NCBI RefSeq assembly: GCF_000203815.1
Contig: NW_004457639.1
Location: 496,001 to 560,000 of the forward strand
Source: Cavenderia fasciculata
Lineage: Eukaryota; Evosea; Eumycetozoa; Acytosteliales; Cavenderiaceae
Reading direction: 5' to 3'
Length of the DNA stretch: 64,000 nucleotides
Part shown: in pieces, positions 1-12,184 of the stretch
How positions within the stretch are numbered: position 1 is the stretch's first letter
How the letters are laid out: each line of letters starts with the position of its first letter
Notes under the pieces: model-generated
Told to the model about the DNA's origin: nothing
Databases searched by the model: none
The model's input: only the letters and a program-made list of their open reading frames with translations
Position numbers and translations under genes: made by a program

Positions 1-312
1 GTAGAATTAGTAGTTAGTTGGTTGGTTTCTCAAATATATGATACTACACACAACAATGCCAACTTTTGTGTTTTTTTATTTTTAAATTTACCTTTTTTGG
101 AGTTAACTCCCTTTTAGGTTTACAAAAAAAACAACAACCTTTGGACTCAAGGCAAAAAAAAAAAAAAAAGCAACAAAAAAAAAAAGAAAAAAGGGGATTG
201 TTGGTTAATCACATTTTTTTAATACCCAATTGTTGGTGCATTCATACATACATACCCTTTCCAATAGTATTTCATATTTTTGTCTTTTTATAATAAAGTA
301 AAGTAAAGAAAA

Positions 313-350
<38 letters not shown>

Positions 351-1042
351 AGTTAATTTTGATGTTACATAGACAGAATAATAATTAGAATTGAATTTAA
401 AAAGAACAACAACAACAACAACTCGAAACTACATTACAGGTATAGCAACAACATATAGACGACGACGACGATCATGATGATGTCGTTGGTCATCAAATCC
501 CAATCTCATCTCGTTCATTCAATCAATCAATCAATCAAATCAATCTATCTATTTTTTCTTTTTAAACTTCATCTTTTATCGTTTCAAAAACCATTCATTC
601 ATCAACCAACAAACCAATCAGTAATCAGGCTAGGTTAGGATTGAAGCTTCAATTGAATCACCACCTACTATCACACTACTCACTACCCACTAATTATACC
701 AACAACCACATTCTTTCACCACCCACCCACCTTTTTCCAAATGACTTGATGAAAAAAAGGAAAAAGATTAGTGTTTGTGTCAAAACCTTTTTTTTGATAT
801 ATAAATATATGATATCATTTGTTTGTAACTCATTCATTCATTCATTCTTTCATTTAATCATTATCTCAACAACAACAACAAAAAAAAAGTTTGTTTCATT
901 CATCATCATTATCATCATTTGTTTTTCACGTTTTATATATATATATATATATAATTAGTTAACTAATAATTAAATTATTTCTTTATAGTTATACAATAAC
1001 GATAGTAGTATATTTGAATCAAAAAGACAACAACTACGACAA
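1..1042. other. Non-coding upstream region of the BABAM1-like gene
   Basis: About 1 kb without a convincing gene. It holds poly-A tracts near 157-195, a GA dinucleotide run at about 315-345, CAATC/CATT microsatellite-like stretches, and an AT dinucleotide run near 930-952 that ends shortly before the start codon at 1043. Short open frames here are low-complexity and lack family features. A TTTATAG sequence near 983-989 could be a 5'-UTR intron acceptor, but no donor can be fixed. It probably contains the promoter and 5' UTR of the downstream gene. Confidence 0.6.
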
Positions 1043-2587
1043 ATGGAAGACGACGATTTTTCCCCAAGTGGATCACCAATTAATAGTACAATCGATCAAA
1101 TGGGTGATTCACTGATGGATATTGATCCTTCAACCGAGCAAGAGCATATTGTATTCTGTATTGATCTAGATGAAGAGATTAATTCAATATTCAAAGCTTC
1201 TGGTCCTCGACTCGATCATATAAAAAAGGCATTGTCATTGTTTGTCAGAAGTAAACTCATCACAGATCCAACCACAAAGTTTGCCATCTGTACTCTTCGT
1301 GTGTCGGCAATCTCTGTTTTGGACTTTACAAGTGACTTTAATGAAATTAAATCAAAAATAGATTCTTTAAAACCTGGTGGTAGATTTAATGCTTTTGATA
1401 TGACTACTTTATTTGATAAAATGTAAATTTACAAAGCAAAAATTATAATCAAGATGATTGATTGATAGTTTTACTTATACTTCTTCTTTTTTTTTTCAAT
1501 TAGGGAAACTAAATTTAAAATATTATCAGAGACTAAAGGATTAAAGAATGTTGTTGTTACACCTGGTAGCTTAAGCGATAGTTCCAATTCATCGATTACT
1601 CAACACCATCAACACAACAACAATAATAGACACTGGAGTTTAAGAACTATATTTATATATTCTCGATCAAGTATTGTTCCAATGTATTTGGGTGGATCAA
1701 AGAGTCTCGATTTTTTAAAATCATTTAATAATTTTCATTTTGAATCTGTTTATATGTATCATAGTTATCATACTGATCATTCAAAGGTAAAAAAAAAGAA
1801 AAGAAAAAAAAAAAGAAAAGATAATATATATTAATTTTAATTTTAATTATTTAGATTGTAGAATCAATTAATCAAGCAACAAAAGGTGGATCAAGTTTAG
1901 CAAAGATATCAGATCAATCATCGATTAGAAAGTTTTATTATTGTTTTTTGGGAATCTTGTACGTTCCACCACAACTGAGACCTACAACACCAAAGTATCA
2001 AAGATTCCCAGTCGGCCTCATCAACGAGAATCTGTATCGTCTAGGACCGTGGGCAAAGAATGCAAACACTGGCACAATGCCCAAGCCAGCTGGTAACATT
2101 AATATTTTACAGGCACCATTTGTTCCCATCCAAGGTTTGCAGCCACACCAACAGCCACAGATTCACAATCCACAACAAATCATACTCCAAATCCAGGCAC
2201 AACAACAAAACCTCCAACTCATTTTACAACAACAACAACAGCTTTTGCAAAATCAGCAACAAGTTGCCCAACAACAACAACAAGTCGTACAAGCTCAACA
2301 GGCTCAACAAGCTCAACAACAACAACAAAATCAACAAGCACAACCTGTACCTCAACCAAATGTACAACCTGCAGTCGCAGCAAATGCAGCAGCAGTTCAA
2401 CCAGTAGTAGTAGCAGCACAACCAGCTCCAGTAGCAGCACAACAACAAAATCAACAAGCAGCGGCCGCTCCAGTTCAACAACCTGCAGCCCAACAACAAC
2501 AACCACAAGCTCCAGCTCAAGTTAGTGTACAACCTGTAGCTATTGTAGCTCAAAATAATAATAATGTAAATCAAAATGTAGATAACC

Positions 2588-2673
<86 letters not shown>

Positions 2674-3981
2674 GATGAACCAATGATTGAAGATATACCC
2701 GAAAATACTAATAATAATAATAACCAACAACAACAACCAATACCTGTAACTAATCAACCAGCTCCTCCTCCACAACCAGTAGTAGCAGTTCAACCAGTCC
2801 AACCAGCTCAACCAGCTCAACCAGCTCAACCAATACAACCAATTCATCAAGCAGCAATTCATTTCCAACAACATCCAGGAACCATTACAGTACCTGTTGT
2901 ATATTATCCAATGGTTCATTTTATTCAAAATCCAGCAGCAGCTGCAGCTGTTGGACAACAAAACGTTTTCTTTAATGCTGCTGCCGGAGGAGGTGAAGGT
3001 GGTATATTATTCGAATACCCAATGAACAATAACAACAACAATAGCTACCACTCAAATAACCAATCACCAATCAAATCATCGAAGGATGACGAATCATCGT
3101 CTTGTTCTTCGGGCTCGATCATACCCAGCCTCGGCAGCATGATGAAGCAATACATCAATAATGAGCAATTCAGCGATGTTGCATTCCTTTTAAAGAACAA
3201 TGACGATGTTTCCTATGAACGTATCTATGGACACAAAGTCATTCTATGTGCTCGATCCAAGTATTTCAAAACACTTTTCACAAATGGGATGAGAGAGAGT
3301 GAAGCAGAAGGTGCTATCAGACTATCCAATGTCACCAAGGATGTATTTTTGGCACTACTCTGTTACCTCTACACAGATGATCTCGTTGCCTCTGACTATT
3401 ATAATATCATTGGTACAAATATTCAACCTCCTTCTCCATTGGTCAGCAGTAGCAGTAGCAGCAGTACAACCACTACAACTTCAACCACCACCACAACCAC
3501 AACCACAACAACTACCACTACTAACAACAACAACAACAACAACAGCAATGGTAGTCAATCACCACCACCACCAACACAAAGATTTTCATCTTCACTTCTT
3601 ACGGAATTACTCATATTGGCAAATCAATACATGCTCGATGGTCTAAAGATAAAGTGTTGCAATTTGATTGGCGAGACATTGTGCGAAAACAATCTCGTCT
3701 CTCTTATGGCTCTTGCCAGTCTCCACGAAGCCGTTGAGCTCAAGAACGCTTGCATCTACTACTTTTACACCAATTTGCCAGTTTTGTTGCGTGGTTGCTT
3801 CGACTCTGATACCAACTCTCCCAATAAATCGTGTGAGAGTCTTGGATATCTTATAGTAGACTACTTTAGCAAGGTTTCAAAATTGAGTTCCTCCGACGGA
3901 AAATCAGATGACAATGCTAGTAATTCAAATCCAGAAATTAGTCAAAGAAATTTTGAAGAATTGGTATCATTATTTAATTAA
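1043..3981 (+). CDS. BABAM1/MERIT40-like VWA domain fused to a BTB domain, polyQ linker
   Basis: Three exons by my reading: 1043-1422, 1504-1786 and 1855-3981, giving 929 residues. Residues about 33-330 resemble MERIT40 (BABAM1), the VWA-like scaffold of the BRISC and BRCA1-A deubiquitinase complexes. IVFCIDLDEEI matches the first strand, followed by an LFVRSK helix, FAICTLR, TIFIYSRSS and a YMYHSY segment. The middle, about residues 260-620, is Q/P/A-rich and includes 29 consecutive CAA codons. From about residue 642 a BTB/POZ domain follows (FSDVAFLL, HKVILCARSKYFKTLF, ALLCYLYTDD), interrupted by a Ser/Thr/Asn-rich insert and resuming at LLILANQYMLDGLKIKC with a BACK-like tail. Exon 3 is one uninterrupted frame spanning the end of the VWA domain and the whole BTB domain, so the two are joined in the genome. 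BTB domains often recruit Cullin-3. A role linking BRISC-like scaffolding to ubiquitin ligation is inference. Confidence 0.75.
2587..2673 (+). repeat. CAA trinucleotide repeat, 29 units (polyGln)
   Basis: A perfect run of CAA codons in frame with the surrounding gene encodes 29 glutamines. It lies inside a longer CAA-rich linker (about 2160-2760). Such tracts are typical of dictyostelid proteins and probably vary in length between isolates. Confidence 0.97.
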
Positions 3982-4343
3982 ATAAATAAATTAAAATTAA
4001 AATAAATAATTATATTTAAATCTTCAATTAAGTAGTAAAGTAAATTAAAGTAATTTATCTATTATATAGTATAATGCTTTAAATATCTTTTGATAGATCA
4101 AAGATTTATTGTAGGCCACTTTCCCAACAACTTTTCGAAAGTTTAAAAAAAATCAGACCCTGATATTTTTAGTCATCATCATCGATCATTGCTTCGAAGC
4201 TTTGTAATAGGAGAGATAAAAGAGAGAAAAGAGAGGAGAGAGATAAGAAAGAAAGAACGAACCATCATTATCATCATATTCTATATATCTATCTATCTAT
4301 CTATCTATCTATTTGTATTTCATCTTCATTTGTTCTCTTCAAG
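3982..4343. other. Intergenic spacer and promoter region upstream of the myotubularin gene
   Basis: AT-rich spacer between two genes in the same direction. It contains a purine-rich GAGA/AAGAGA stretch near 4209-4255 and a CTAT tetranucleotide repeat at about 4286-4312, just upstream of the ATG at 4344. No RNA gene or extra ORF is evident. Confidence 0.6.
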
Positions 4344-7300
4344 ATGGTATTAATTAATCCTTATACAAACAAGGAGAGAGTTAATATACATTTATCAATA
4401 TCACCATGGTTGAATGATAAACCACAGGTATTGGTATTACTACCTCTTACTCTTGTAGGTGATATAGTAATCTATTATAAACAAACAGGAAAGAATGTTA
4501 GAATTCGTGATCTACCAAACTATGCTCTATTTAAAACATTGGAAACCTATCAAAAACAACGTAGTAACAATAATAATAATAATACAACATCATCTATTCC
4601 TATAGTCAATAATAATAGTAGTAATAATAATAATGAAACACATTATAAGAAAAAGAGATTCATGTTATCAAATGATCAATTATTGGCAACATATAATATT
4701 GAAAATGATTGTTATTTAGAGTTACTTCAGATCAATAGTGATTTGGCATCATATCCAAGATGGTATTATAAATCAATTGTACCATCTAATCAATTAGAAC
4801 CTTTATTACAAGAAAAATTATCTTTTTCTGGAACACAAAAGACAAACAACAAAAGAAGTAGTATGACTACTAGTCCATTATTGGTTCAATTGGAACAACA
4901 ACCACAACAACCATTACTACCACAACAACAATCGCAACAACAACAACAACAAACAACAACAAGTAGAAGAAAACTATCTCAACCATGGCAATTTGCATCA
5001 CCAGTGAATGGATCAGCATTTGGAAGAAGAGTATATGAAGCTGTACAAAAGATTGAATATCAAATACCATCGATTCATTCACGTCTAGAGAGTTTTGTAC
5101 CAGAGGACAAGTGGAATGTTCACATTACATCATCTGATGATCTATTCCTCAAACGATTGCAAATGGAGGATAGTATTGGATCAGAGTTGACCAAACAAGA
5201 GTATATAGAGTTTTCATTACGTTTTGAGAATCGAACATCGTTGGTACTAGGTGCTGAACACTCGATTCTCATTTGGATCGATCCCATCCAATCATTTTTT
5301 ACATTGTCATTCTCTAGTAATACAACTGTACACGATGCCATCTTTTTCATTGTCCAATACATCTATCCAACCACTAAAAGGGTGATCCACACATCAACCT
5401 ATTCTCCCAAATCTGCCACTTCCTCACCCTCTTCCTTTCCACTTTCTTTATCACCACAATTGTCTCCTGTTGGTAGTACAACTAGTAGTAGTGGTGGTGA
5501 TGGTAGTGTGGGTAGTACATCACCAGCATGGGGTAGTCCACCAGTACTATCTCAAATACCATCACCAACAGACTCTGTTGTAGAGTTTGAAACCTTTGTA
5601 AATATGGTAGGTTGCTATGGCCTCTATCTGCAGTCTAAAAACCAAAATGCTTCCAATCCTCTTCTTCCACTTCAACACAAGCAATTGTTGCTCTCTTGCA
5701 AGTTGAATAATAACAAGTTGCAAGACTCAATCTTTATATTCAAGGCAAAACCAAGCAAGAGTAGAAACCTAGACAATTCAATTTCTCGTGAACATTTATT
5801 TAAACAACACAAGAATAACAAGAATAATAATAATAATAATAATAATAATACAACATCTCAAATGCCTCTACTTCCTTCTTCTTCTTTGGCACCAACCATT
5901 TCAGTTTCAAATGATGGTGAATTTGAATCAAATGGTCCATTTGTAGATGATGATGAAGGATATAATTTAACTGTACTCTTTCCAACTCATCAGACTTATA
6001 GACAATTCCATTTTAATCCCTATCAAACGGTAAATGAAACTATCCAATCAATTATCATGGCAACAACAGCCAACATTACTTCTCCGATTACACCAGCACC
6101 CAATTCCATAGCCATTTTACCAACTTCTGCTAGCAGTGAATCTATTAGTACATTGTCACCACCCATCTCTCCATCATTACAACAACCAAATCGATCACCA
6201 ATTGGTTCAAGAAATAATAGTCATCAACAATTACTACAAATACAACAACAACAACAACAACAACCAACACCACCAACATTGAATGGTTCAAATAATAGTG
6301 TAAATGGATCTTTGGGTCAGAGTTCAAATGATATAGTATTTGATAAATATCATACAATATTTAATTCATCAGATGAAACGTTGGGATATTGTTTATTCTT
6401 TCAAAAGAATGGATCGGGAGTTTGGATGGAAGGTTCTAGAAACCTCATATCTTACAATTTGCCAAACGAGGCAGTTGTAGAGTTTAAGCCACCACCATCC
6501 ATTTGCAAAATGGCACTTGTAGAGGGTATCCAAAATACCATAAAGCTATCTTGTAATCTACAAACATATCAAATCATCTATGGTCGATACACTGCAATCT
6601 CGGATCTACGTGAAATCATCATTAGAAATTGTTCAACCACCTCTTCTTCTGAAAAGGAATTGGAACATTTTGATTTATTTTTAGTTAAAGAAACTGGTTC
6701 TCAATGTTTAAATGATATTGATAGTTTTGATCAATTAGATATTAATCCAATTTCTGTAAGAAAAGAAAAAAAAAAAAAAAGAAAAAAGAAATTCTTGTAC
6801 TTATTTATTTTTATATATTTTATTTTTAAGGATTTTATTGAATTTAAAGCATCATCAACAATATTATCAAGCGCATATAGTAATGCAATGATGCAATTAG
6901 CATTTATTGCAATTAAAGATCCAACTTTGGTTCCAGGTGAAACTATTATTCATAAAAGAGATGGTGAAAGAATTTCAACTGTTGCAAATCAATCTAAAAA
7001 GGGCAGCCTATTTTTAACAAACTTTAGATTAATTTTTATTGGTACAAATAGATCTTCTTATGTATGAAATGTTTCAAACAAAAAAAATAGTGCTTCTAGA
7101 CTGAATATTAATTTTTTTTTCTTTTTATATATAGGATGATTTTGGTACAAAAGATGATTGTGATATACCAATTACAACTATATCAAAACTTAAAGTATCA
7201 AATAATCAAACAGAAGTATTTTGTAAAGACTTTAGATTTGTTAGTTTCCAAACTGGTGATTTATATATTTGGGAACAATTGAAAAGTTTTATGGAGATTT

Positions 7301-8730
7301 CAGATATTACCAAAACTTTTGCTTTTACCAATGCTCAAACATTTGATTCTTCTTTGTAAGAAAAAATAATAATATTTTAAATACCTTCTTTTTCTAATTT
7401 TTAATTTTTTAGGGATACAATTTATAATTTAGAAGATGAATTTATTAGATTACAATTCCCATTGGATAAATGGAGAATTACATATATTAATCAAGATTAT
7501 TCATTATGTCCAACCTATCCATCATTGTTTATCGTTCCATCGACAGTGAGCGAAGAGGATTTGAAAAAGATTGCAACTTTTAGAGAAAAGGGACGTGTTC
7601 CAGCCATCTGTTGGATCCATGGTAATCACAATAGCACCATTACAAGATGTAGTCAGCCACGTGTCGGTATATTCAAGAGTAAATGCAATGAGGATGAAGA
7701 GTATCTCAGTTTTATTACGCAAGCCAATTCAAACAGTTCGATTCTCTATGTCATGGATTCGCGTCCCATGGCAAACGCAAAGGCAAACACATTGATGGGC
7801 AAGGGTCACGAAGACACTAGTCTCTATCAAAATGTAGAACTTCAGTTCCTTGGTATTGGCAACATTCACGTTATGAGAGATGCCTATAAAAAGCTGACCA
7901 ATATAGTCCTAAACAATATGGATTCAGCCAACTGGCTCTCTATGATTGACAATACACAATGGCTAGAGCATATCTTCCAGTTGATAAACTCTGCCAACAT
8001 GGTGGTCGAGTTGGTCGACAAAAAGGGTTCGTCTGTCCTAACCCATTGCTCTGACGGTTGGGATCGTACCAGTCAACTCGTCGCACTCTCTCAACTACTG
8101 CTCGACCCCTACTATAGAACCTATCGTGGATTCCAAATCCTCATTGAAAAGGAATGGCTCAGCTTTGGACATCAATTTACCCATCGTTGTGGTCACGTCT
8201 CTCATGCTGGTGGTGATGAAGAAACATCTCCCATCTTTTTAATGTTTATAGATTCAGTATGGCAATTAATTAATTTATTCCCTACTACCTTTCAAGTAAG
8301 AAACAAATCAAAGGAGAAAAAGAATAAGAATAGTTTAATATTAATTGTTTTTTTTTTATCTAAATAGTTTAATGAAAGATTTTTAATTGAAGTATTAGAA
8401 AATGTTTATAATTGTAAATATGGTACGTTTTTATTTAATAATCAAAGAGAAAAGTTGGCTTATACCAAAAAGAATGGAGGTATGGTTTCACTTTGGTCGG
8501 CACTCAATTCTCAATCAGAGCTTTACATCAACTATTTTTATATTATGAATCCCAAGCCAATCTACCACAACTTCCTCATATCAGACATACAATTTTGGAG
8601 TAACTACTATCTCAGATGGCGCGAGAATTATAAACCCAAACTAGTCATTGATTCGGCCACCGTCAAGGAAGTAGAAAATAATCATTTCAAAGATTTATCA
8701 GTAGTTGATAAATCAAAAAAAATTAGATAA
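4344..8730 (+). CDS. GRAM-myotubularin phosphoinositide 3-phosphatase with long N-terminal ubiquitin-like/talin-F0-like region
   Basis: Five exons: 4344-6755, 6831-7061, 7135-7355, 7413-8295, 8368-8730; about 1369 residues. The C-terminal half is a classic active myotubularin. A PH-GRAM segment begins near residue 820 (GETIIHKRDGERI, GSLFLTNFRLIFIG), and the phosphatase domain carries the Cys-X5-Arg signature in HCSDGWDRTSQ, with the catalytic Cys codon at 8047-8049. Such enzymes remove the 3-phosphate of PI3P and PI(3,5)P2 on endosomes. The 800-residue N-terminus is unusual. Around residues 539-780, YNLTVLFPTHQTYRQFHF, LGYCLFFQKNGSGVWMEG, VVEFKPPP and FDLFLVKE follow the order of talin F0/F1 motifs (GLFLSDDDPKKGIWLEAGK, DTMEYRKK, DEYSLVRE). 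A weaker similar unit lies at about 305-480. The rest is N/Q-rich linker. The first intron is 75 bp, in frame and stop-free, so the gene also reads through it. The phosphatase call is firm; the talin-like reading is inference. Confidence 0.93.
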
Positions 8731-8931
8731 CTTTAAAAGGTATAAAAATAAATTAGTCTCTCTGTCCCTTTTAAAAAAAAAAAAAAAAAAAAAAAGAAAT
8801 TAAAAAAAAAAAAAAAACGACACACTCCATGATCAGAGACGAATGTTGCTTTGAGATTGATTCGTTATTTAAGTTGTAGGACTAGTCACTTTGTGCAATA
8901 CCTTCTTGTATATAGATATAACCACAAAGAA

Positions 8932-10331
8932 ATGTCAAAGAATACTAAAAAGTCATCATCATCAAAGAAAGCAGCCGACAATGAAAAAGTACCAAATGAA
9001 ATATTAGAGAATCAAAGAACTAGAGTTAGTGTAGGAAATGCTGGTGTTGAAAATGTAATGTATAATATATAATAATATATAGATAGATATAATAGAGAGA
9101 GAGATAGAAAACTACACTATACTATATCATTCCATAGATAGTTTTTGTTTGTTTGTAAAAGAAGAGTCGTCTCTTTACTTTACTTTACTCTTTACTCTTT
9201 ACTTACTTTTACTTTATTTTTTTTTAGACAAGAGGAGTTTATTATAGTGGAGCATATACATCACTTGGATATGATAATAGTTTTAGTTTAGAGAGATTTA
9301 AAAAGAACTTTCAGATCAAGGTGTTGCAAGACAAACCAGATCATCTAGTCTTTGAAATGATTGGTGTCGATGCACCCATTGCCAACGCACTTCGTAGAAT
9401 ATTGATTGCAGAGATTCCAACCATGGCCATTGAAAAGGTTTTCATCATTAACAATACCTCTATACTTCAAGATGAAGTATTGGCTCATCGTTTGGGTTTA
9501 ATTCCAATTAAAGTTGATCCAAGAAAATTTAATTTTAAACAAGGTAAAATTTAAATAGAAATAGAAATAGATATGATAGAGATAGATCTAACTTTGTTTC
9601 TATTTATTTTTCTAGCAAGTAAAGAATATACAGCAGAAGATACATTAATATTTAAATTAAATGTTAGATGTTATAAAGATGAAAATGGAGAGACTGTAAA
9701 TGGAACAGTTACATCTGGACAATTGAAATGGGAACCAACAGAAGACCAAGAATCAATGTTTGGTGAAAACCCAGAAGATTTCCCACGTCCAGTACACGAC
9801 GATATTCCCATTGTCAAGCTTCGTCCAGGTCAAACTGTCGACATTCAATTATATTGCGAAAAGAATATTGGTAGAGAACATATTAAATGGTCACCTGTAG
9901 GTACTGCATCCTATCGTTTGATGCCAGATATTACTGTCGATTCATCGAAATTTGACAAGAAACAAGCCGAAAAATTAAAGGCTACCTGTCCAAAGAATGT
10001 TTTCGACATTGAAGACTCTTATCAAGTTATTGCTGCTCGTCCACTCGATTGTACGATGTGTAGAGAATGTATTAGAGATCCAGAATTTGAAAATGTTGTT
10101 AAATTGGAAAGAATTAGAGATCATTTTATTTGTAAGAGAAATAGAAAAAAAAAACAAAAAAAAAGAAAAGAAACAATCCTAATTAATAATTATTATTTCT
10201 TTCTTTTATTTATTTTAGATTCAATTGAATCACTTGGAGCATTACCACCAAAAGTTTTATTCCAAGAAGCAATCAAGATTTTAATTGAGAAATGTGATGA
10301 TATTGAAAACTCTTTAAAGGAAATGATGTAA
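8932..10331 (+). CDS. polr1c: RNA polymerase I and III subunit RPAC1 (AC40/POLR1C)
   Basis: Four exons: 8932-9054, 9228-9543, 9616-10131, 10219-10331; 355 residues, close to human POLR1C. The protein is the alpha-like subunit that pairs with RPAC2 to nucleate assembly of Pol I and Pol III in the nucleus. The alpha-subunit dimerisation motif is clear (VDAPIANALRRILIAEIPTM, then DEVLAHRLGLIPI). A cysteine-bearing insert (CTMCRECIRDPEF) and the C-terminal helix SIESLGALPPKVLFQEAI also match the family. The ATG at 8932 was chosen over an upstream in-frame start because the preceding residues are unlike the family and look like 5' UTR. The N-terminal 20 residues are a Lys/Ser-rich tail. The 3' end faces the isomerase gene, with about 130 bp between the stop codons. 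Confidence 0.95.
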
Positions 10332-10460
10332 AGAGATAAAAGGATAGAAAAGAAAAAGGAATAAATAATAAATAAATAATTTAAATAAAAAAAAATACAC
10401 AAAACAAAATCATTTTTTAAAATATTAATATTATTAAATTTTGATTTACTTTATTTGTTA

Positions 10461-11315
10461 TTACAATTTAGAAAACATTTTAACACCAGCGGCATGCCCA
10501 AAATCACCAGATAATAATTCTTTGGTAGCATTTTTATATAATTCCTTTTTCAAAGATCCAAATGTAAATCTATCCTTTCCTTTTGAAGAGATTGAAGTGG
10601 CAAGTGCGATGGCATCGGATAATAATTTATCTTCTGATGCAAGAGCATCTACAATCTTTCCTTGAAGTGATTCCTTTCCATTGAATCGTTTACCTAGTAA
10701 TGCTGCATCTCTGTAGACGGTGCCATCGGTCATCTTTGATTGTAGGATGGCATTCATACCAGGTGTAAGTGGGATATGAATATCAACCTCTGGAAGACAA
10801 AAGAAACCTCTGTCTTGACGCATGATACGGTAATCATGTGCACATGCCAACATGGCACCACCAGCAAATGCATGACCATTGATAACACATATGGTTGGAA
10901 TGGGCAATGTCAACATTCTGGCCAACATCTTTTGAAAGTTGGTAATAAATTTTCTAAAGTCTTTACATTGTCCAGATGTAATCCAATCTAAATCTAATCC
11001 TGTTGAATAGAATTTTGAACTTGTCCCAATTGTTATTAAACATGATGCTTCTTCACATCTAAAAGGATGAAAAAGTAAAAAGAGTTTAAGTAAAGAATTA
11101 TAATAATAATAATAATATAGTTTGATATGTGATTGTTTCATCTTTCTTTCTTTCTTTCTTACTTACGATTCTATATAATCAAGAGCATCATTAATATTCT
11201 TTAAATTATCATCATTGAATTTATTTTCCTCTTCTGTAAATTTAATGATATAAACATCATCAGTACCTTCAGCAACTGATACTGATGCATGACCAAATTT
11301 CTTTTCTGTTGTCAT
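10461..11315 (-). CDS. Peroxisomal delta(3),delta(2)-enoyl-CoA isomerase, crotonase family
   Basis: Two exons on the minus strand: 11315-11167 and 11058-10461; 248 residues. The protein is a short crotonase-fold enzyme resembling plant peroxisomal enoyl-CoA isomerases. It has the ASCLITIGTSSKFYSTGLDL loop (CoA and oxyanion-hole region), GHAFAGGAMLACAHDYRIM, and DRGFFCLPEVDIHIPL, which carries the PE motif with the likely catalytic glutamate. The last residues are FSKL, ending in the peroxisomal targeting signal SKL. This enzyme shifts double bonds so that unsaturated fatty acids can enter beta-oxidation. The ATG at 11315 is preferred over an upstream in-frame one because the residues before it are hydrophobic UTR-like translation. 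The promoter is shared, divergently, with the channel gene. Confidence 0.9.
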
Positions 11316-12184
11316 TTCTTTTATGTATATATATATAATAGTATATATTATTGAATTGAATGAATGAAAAAGTATTAACAAACTTTAGTAGTACTAACTG
11401 TATTCCTTTGATGATTCAATTTCGACAATTTTAAATTTTAATTTAATATCCAAATTTGGATAGATATGTCGACAAAGTTGTTTATACTACTACTATCCAA
11501 CAACACAAATTTATTCTAATCAATTAATACTAATTATTAATGTTGCTCGTTGTTGACAATGAAGTGTGAATTATAAAAAAAAAACAAATAATTATATGTT
11601 TTGAAGAGAGTGTGTGTTGTTTGAAGTGATGAAACCAACCATATGATATTCTCGATAGATAGATAGATAGGTAGAGATATAAATATCATCTTTTAAGATT
11701 TGGAAAGGGCAGGTCACAAAGTAGACTATTGCGGATCACCAGCTGACATAATCCCTTTTTTTCGCCCCCCTTTTGTCACCAGGAGAGTGAGTGCGAACAC
11801 CCATGTACACACCGAACGATCGTTCTTTTTTTATCCCCATAGTTGGTGTTTTATACATATATATATATTTATACAGAGAAAAGAGAGAGATAGATAACAA
11901 TCAATCAATCAATCAGAAAGAAATACAGACTCTTGTTTACATACATTTATCTATTTATTTATAGTTATACAATGAATATATAGTATTAGCTTACCTCTTT
12001 CTTTACTCTTATTACTTTTGTGTGTTTTGACTACTATACTACTACAACTACAACTAATCTATACAAACAAAAAAAGTACTGTAATATTACAACTTTTTAA
12101 ATCACTACTATTATCAACAAGACAAGACAAAACAACAATCTCTCTCTATCTATCTATCTATATATATATATATTATATAAAAAA
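11316..12184. promoter_or_regulatory. Divergent intergenic region between isomerase and potassium channel genes
   Basis: About 870 bp between two divergent starts. It holds GATA repeats near 11655-11672, a comparatively G/C-rich stretch at about 11701-11830 (including a C-run near 11765-11772), CAAT repeats near 11899-11913, and CTAT and AT runs directly before the channel ATG at 12185. A short open frame across the G/C-rich part has no recognisable features. I see no RNA gene. Confidence 0.6.

Noticed and set aside
2219-2961. Long minus-strand Leu/Val-rich frames opposite the polyQ region
   Set aside because: They are the complement of CAA repeats (TTG codons), not genes.
8851-8931. Upstream in-frame extension of RPAC1
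   Set aside because: The extra residues (MRLIRYLSCRTSHF...) do not resemble the family N-terminus, and the downstream ATG at 8932 sits in a better A-rich context.
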